Part shown: positions 7,261-8,463 of the stretch, in pieces | Position numbering within the stretch: position 1 is the first letter of the stretch | Layout: every line of letters starts with the position of its first letter | DNA from: Chloroflexota bacterium | Lineage (GTDB): Bacteria > Chloroflexota > Anaerolineae > J102 | Assembly: GCA_013152695.1 (NCBI GenBank) | Contig: JAADFV010000055.1 | Location: 1 to 8,463 of the forward strand | DNA: 8,463 nucleotides | Direction: 5' to 3' | Notes under the pieces: model-generated | What the model was told of the DNA's origin: nothing | Database searches by the model: none | The model's input: only the letters and a program-made list of their open reading frames with translations | Translations under genes and position numbers: made by a program

Positions 7261-7290
7261 TTGGCTGTTTACCCCATTATGTGCTAAAAT
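7261..7290 (+). promoter_or_regulatory. predicted sigma-70-type promoter for the Crp/Fnr regulator
   Basis: TTGGCT (7261-7266), an 18-nt spacer and TAAAAT (7285-7290) preceded by TGTGC form an extended -10 promoter. The start point would be near 7297, about 55 nt before the first possible ATG. A short dyad, GGTGCT-CA-AGCACC (7317-7330), lies in the leader and could be a hairpin or operator. Confidence 0.5.
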
Positions 7291-7352
7291 GCATTCATCA
7301 CACTTCACACACATTGGGTGCTCAAGCACCAAGGCGATGCAGTTAGTGCGCT

Positions 7353-8099
7353 ATGGTTCAGACGCCCGTCGAGCGGTCAAATTACCGCTTAGATAAGTTA
7401 CAGTGGAATATGGTGCAAGTAGCGCGGTCGGTACCGCTCTTTCGTGGGTTGTCGGAGCAAGAGTGGAATGAACTCGCGCCTTTGCTCCATGGGCATTGTT
7501 ATCCTAAAGATTCCTACCTCTTCTTTCAAGGCGACCCTCCGGAAGCTCTCTACATTGTTTGGAAAGGACGCGTCAAACTAGTACGGCACACGGACCATGG
7601 CCGTGATGTGGTTATGGAGGTGCTGGGGCCCGGGCAACTGATCGGTGAAATGGCCATCTTCGATGGTCGTCCTTATTCGATGACCGCCGTCACCTTAGAA
7701 GAAGTGGCTGTGGTTTCTATTGCTAGGGTCGATTTTTTTGCCATCCTCAAGCGCTTTCCTCCTGTGAGTTTGGGTGTCATTTCGGAGCTAAGTCGACGCC
7801 TGCGCGTGACCAACGAATTGGTGCGAAGTCTTGCTGTGGATCGGGTCGAGCAACGCATTGCCCGCACTTTATTGCGGCTTGCCGGCCTTGCCGGTCGCCC
7901 CTACAATTCCCAGCCCAATTCGATTCTGATCGACATGGCCTTGACACGGCAAGATATCGCTGAAATGACTGGCACCACGGTCGAAACTGCGATTCGTGTG
8001 ATGAGTCGTTTTCGTAAACAGGGGTTGGTGGCCAGCGTGCGGGGGCGGGTCGTGATCAAAGACCCGGAACAATTGCGAGAAGTGGCACACAAAGCCTGA
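7353..8099 (+). CDS. Crp/Fnr-family transcriptional regulator
   Basis: Homodimer-type DNA-binding regulator with an N-terminal cyclic-nucleotide-binding-fold sensor (about 25-145), a long dimer helix (about 138-165) and a C-terminal winged helix-turn-helix. The sensor core is GPGQLIGEMAIFDGRPYSMTA (92-112). E99 matches the conserved nucleotide-contacting Glu, but the usual Arg of PRSATA is Tyr108, so cAMP binding in the classical way is doubtful. Only one cysteine (C49) is present, so there is no FNR-type Fe-S cluster. The helix-turn-helix is LTRQDIAEMTGTTVETAIRVM (197-217), with the family's ExxxR pattern at E211 and R215. The first ATG gives 248 residues; an ATG at 7410 gives 229, nearer the usual size. 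Neither has a clear ribosome-binding site. It is divergent to livK and just upstream of a PyrK-like gene, so either could be a target. Confidence 0.93.
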   Translation: MVQTPVERSNYRLDKLQWNMVQVARSVPLFRGLSEQEWNELAPLLHGHCYPKDSYLFFQGDPPEALYIVWKGRVKLVRHTDHGRDVVMEVLGPGQLIGEMAIFDGRPYSMTAVTLEEVAVVSIARVDFFAILKRFPPVSLGVISELSRRLRVTNELVRSLAVDRVEQRIARTLLRLAGLAGRPYNSQPNSILIDMALTRQDIAEMTGTTVETAIRVMSRFRKQGLVASVRGRVVIKDPEQLREVAHKA

Positions 8100-8111
8100 G
8101 TGTTAGGGGTC

Positions 8112-8463
8112 ATGATTCAGGTTCGGGCCCAAATTATCGAGCGACAACAGGAAGGCGCCGGTCAGGAACTACGCTTACTGGCACCTCGTTTAGCCAAACA
8201 GTTATCACCCGGGCAGGCGATCTTGCTACGAGCAGGATGGGGGGCCGATCCTTATTTGCGGCGTACTTTCTTTCCCATTGCCATCGACGATGAGACTTTT
8301 TCCATCCGCGTTCCGGCCGGCGGGGACCGGGGATTTGCCTGGTTGAAGATCTTGCCGTTGAGGAGTACCGTAGACTGCCTGGGACCGGTTGGTCATGGCT
8401 TCAGTCTTCCCGAATCGGCCACACGCCTCCTCTGTTTGGGTATGGGGGAATGGGTTTGGGCCT
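8112..8463 (+). CDS. PyrK/ferredoxin-reductase-like FAD-binding protein, N-terminal part
   Basis: This open frame has no stop before the window end; 117 residues are visible. The pattern is that of the FAD-binding beta-barrel of dihydroorotate dehydrogenase electron-transfer subunits and related ferredoxin-NAD(P) reductases: LSPGQAILLRAGWGADPYLRRTFFPIAI, where RRTF stands for the FAD-contacting RRPF/RRPI, and VDCLGPVGHGF, equivalent to the family's LGPLGNGF. The next segment, RLLCLGMGEWVWA, occupies the place of the Gly-rich start of the NAD-binding domain (commonly GGGxGxAP) but is degenerate. The ATG has an AGGGG sequence only 2 nt upstream and lies 12 nt after the regulator's stop, so the two are probably co-transcribed. 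Whether it is true PyrK depends on the missing C-terminus (the 2Fe-2S cysteines) and the following gene (pyrD). Confidence 0.7.
   Translation, partial: MIQVRAQIIERQQEGAGQELRLLAPRLAKQLSPGQAILLRAGWGADPYLRRTFFPIAIDDETFSIRVPAGGDRGFAWLKILPLRSTVDCLGPVGHGFSLPESATRLLCLGMGEWVWA

Noticed and set aside
7151..7396. 81-residue GTG-initiated open frame upstream of the regulator
   Set aside because: It covers the predicted promoter and leader, has no ribosome-binding site and runs into the regulator in another frame. No recognisable features.

Overview
This window most likely comes from a free-living bacterium of moderate GC content. The Crp/Fnr-family regulator, the lipoprotein solute-binding protein and the overall style of the proteins fit Chloroflexota (Anaerolineae-like). 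That assignment is an impression from the protein sequences and cannot be confirmed from the window alone.

The minus strand, read from about 7030 down to 180, carries one compact transport operon in the order livK - livH - livM - livG - livF - alr. LivK is a lipoprotein branched-chain amino-acid (or related amino-acid) binding protein. LivH and LivM are the two membrane permeases, and LivG and LivF are the two ATPases, so the full ABC importer is present and every gene looks intact. The last four genes are tightly coupled: livM overlaps livG by 14 nt, livG and livF share one base, and alr (alanine racemase) starts 9 nt after livF. Two longer gaps break the operon. The livK-livH gap (about 350 nt) contains two strong hairpins. 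The livH-livM gap (246 nt) has no visible gene.

From 6867 to 7352 lies a divergent control region of nearly 490 nt. It has a candidate promoter for livK on the minus strand and one for the regulator on the plus strand. The two share the same -35/-10 layout. Between them is a perfect 15-bp inverted repeat with a 4-nt loop and nested palindromes.

On the plus strand, a Crp/Fnr-family transcription regulator (7353-8099) is followed 12 nt later by the start of a PyrK/ferredoxin-reductase-like FAD-binding protein that runs off the window end. The first 179 nt, downstream of alr, hold no convincing gene but several inverted repeats, possibly an operon terminator.

The region is mainly well-understood metabolism. 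I see no convincing new defence, mobile or RNA system. The points worth a second look are the alr placement, the intergenic palindrome, the paired promoters, the intercistronic hairpins and the non-canonical ligand pocket of the regulator.
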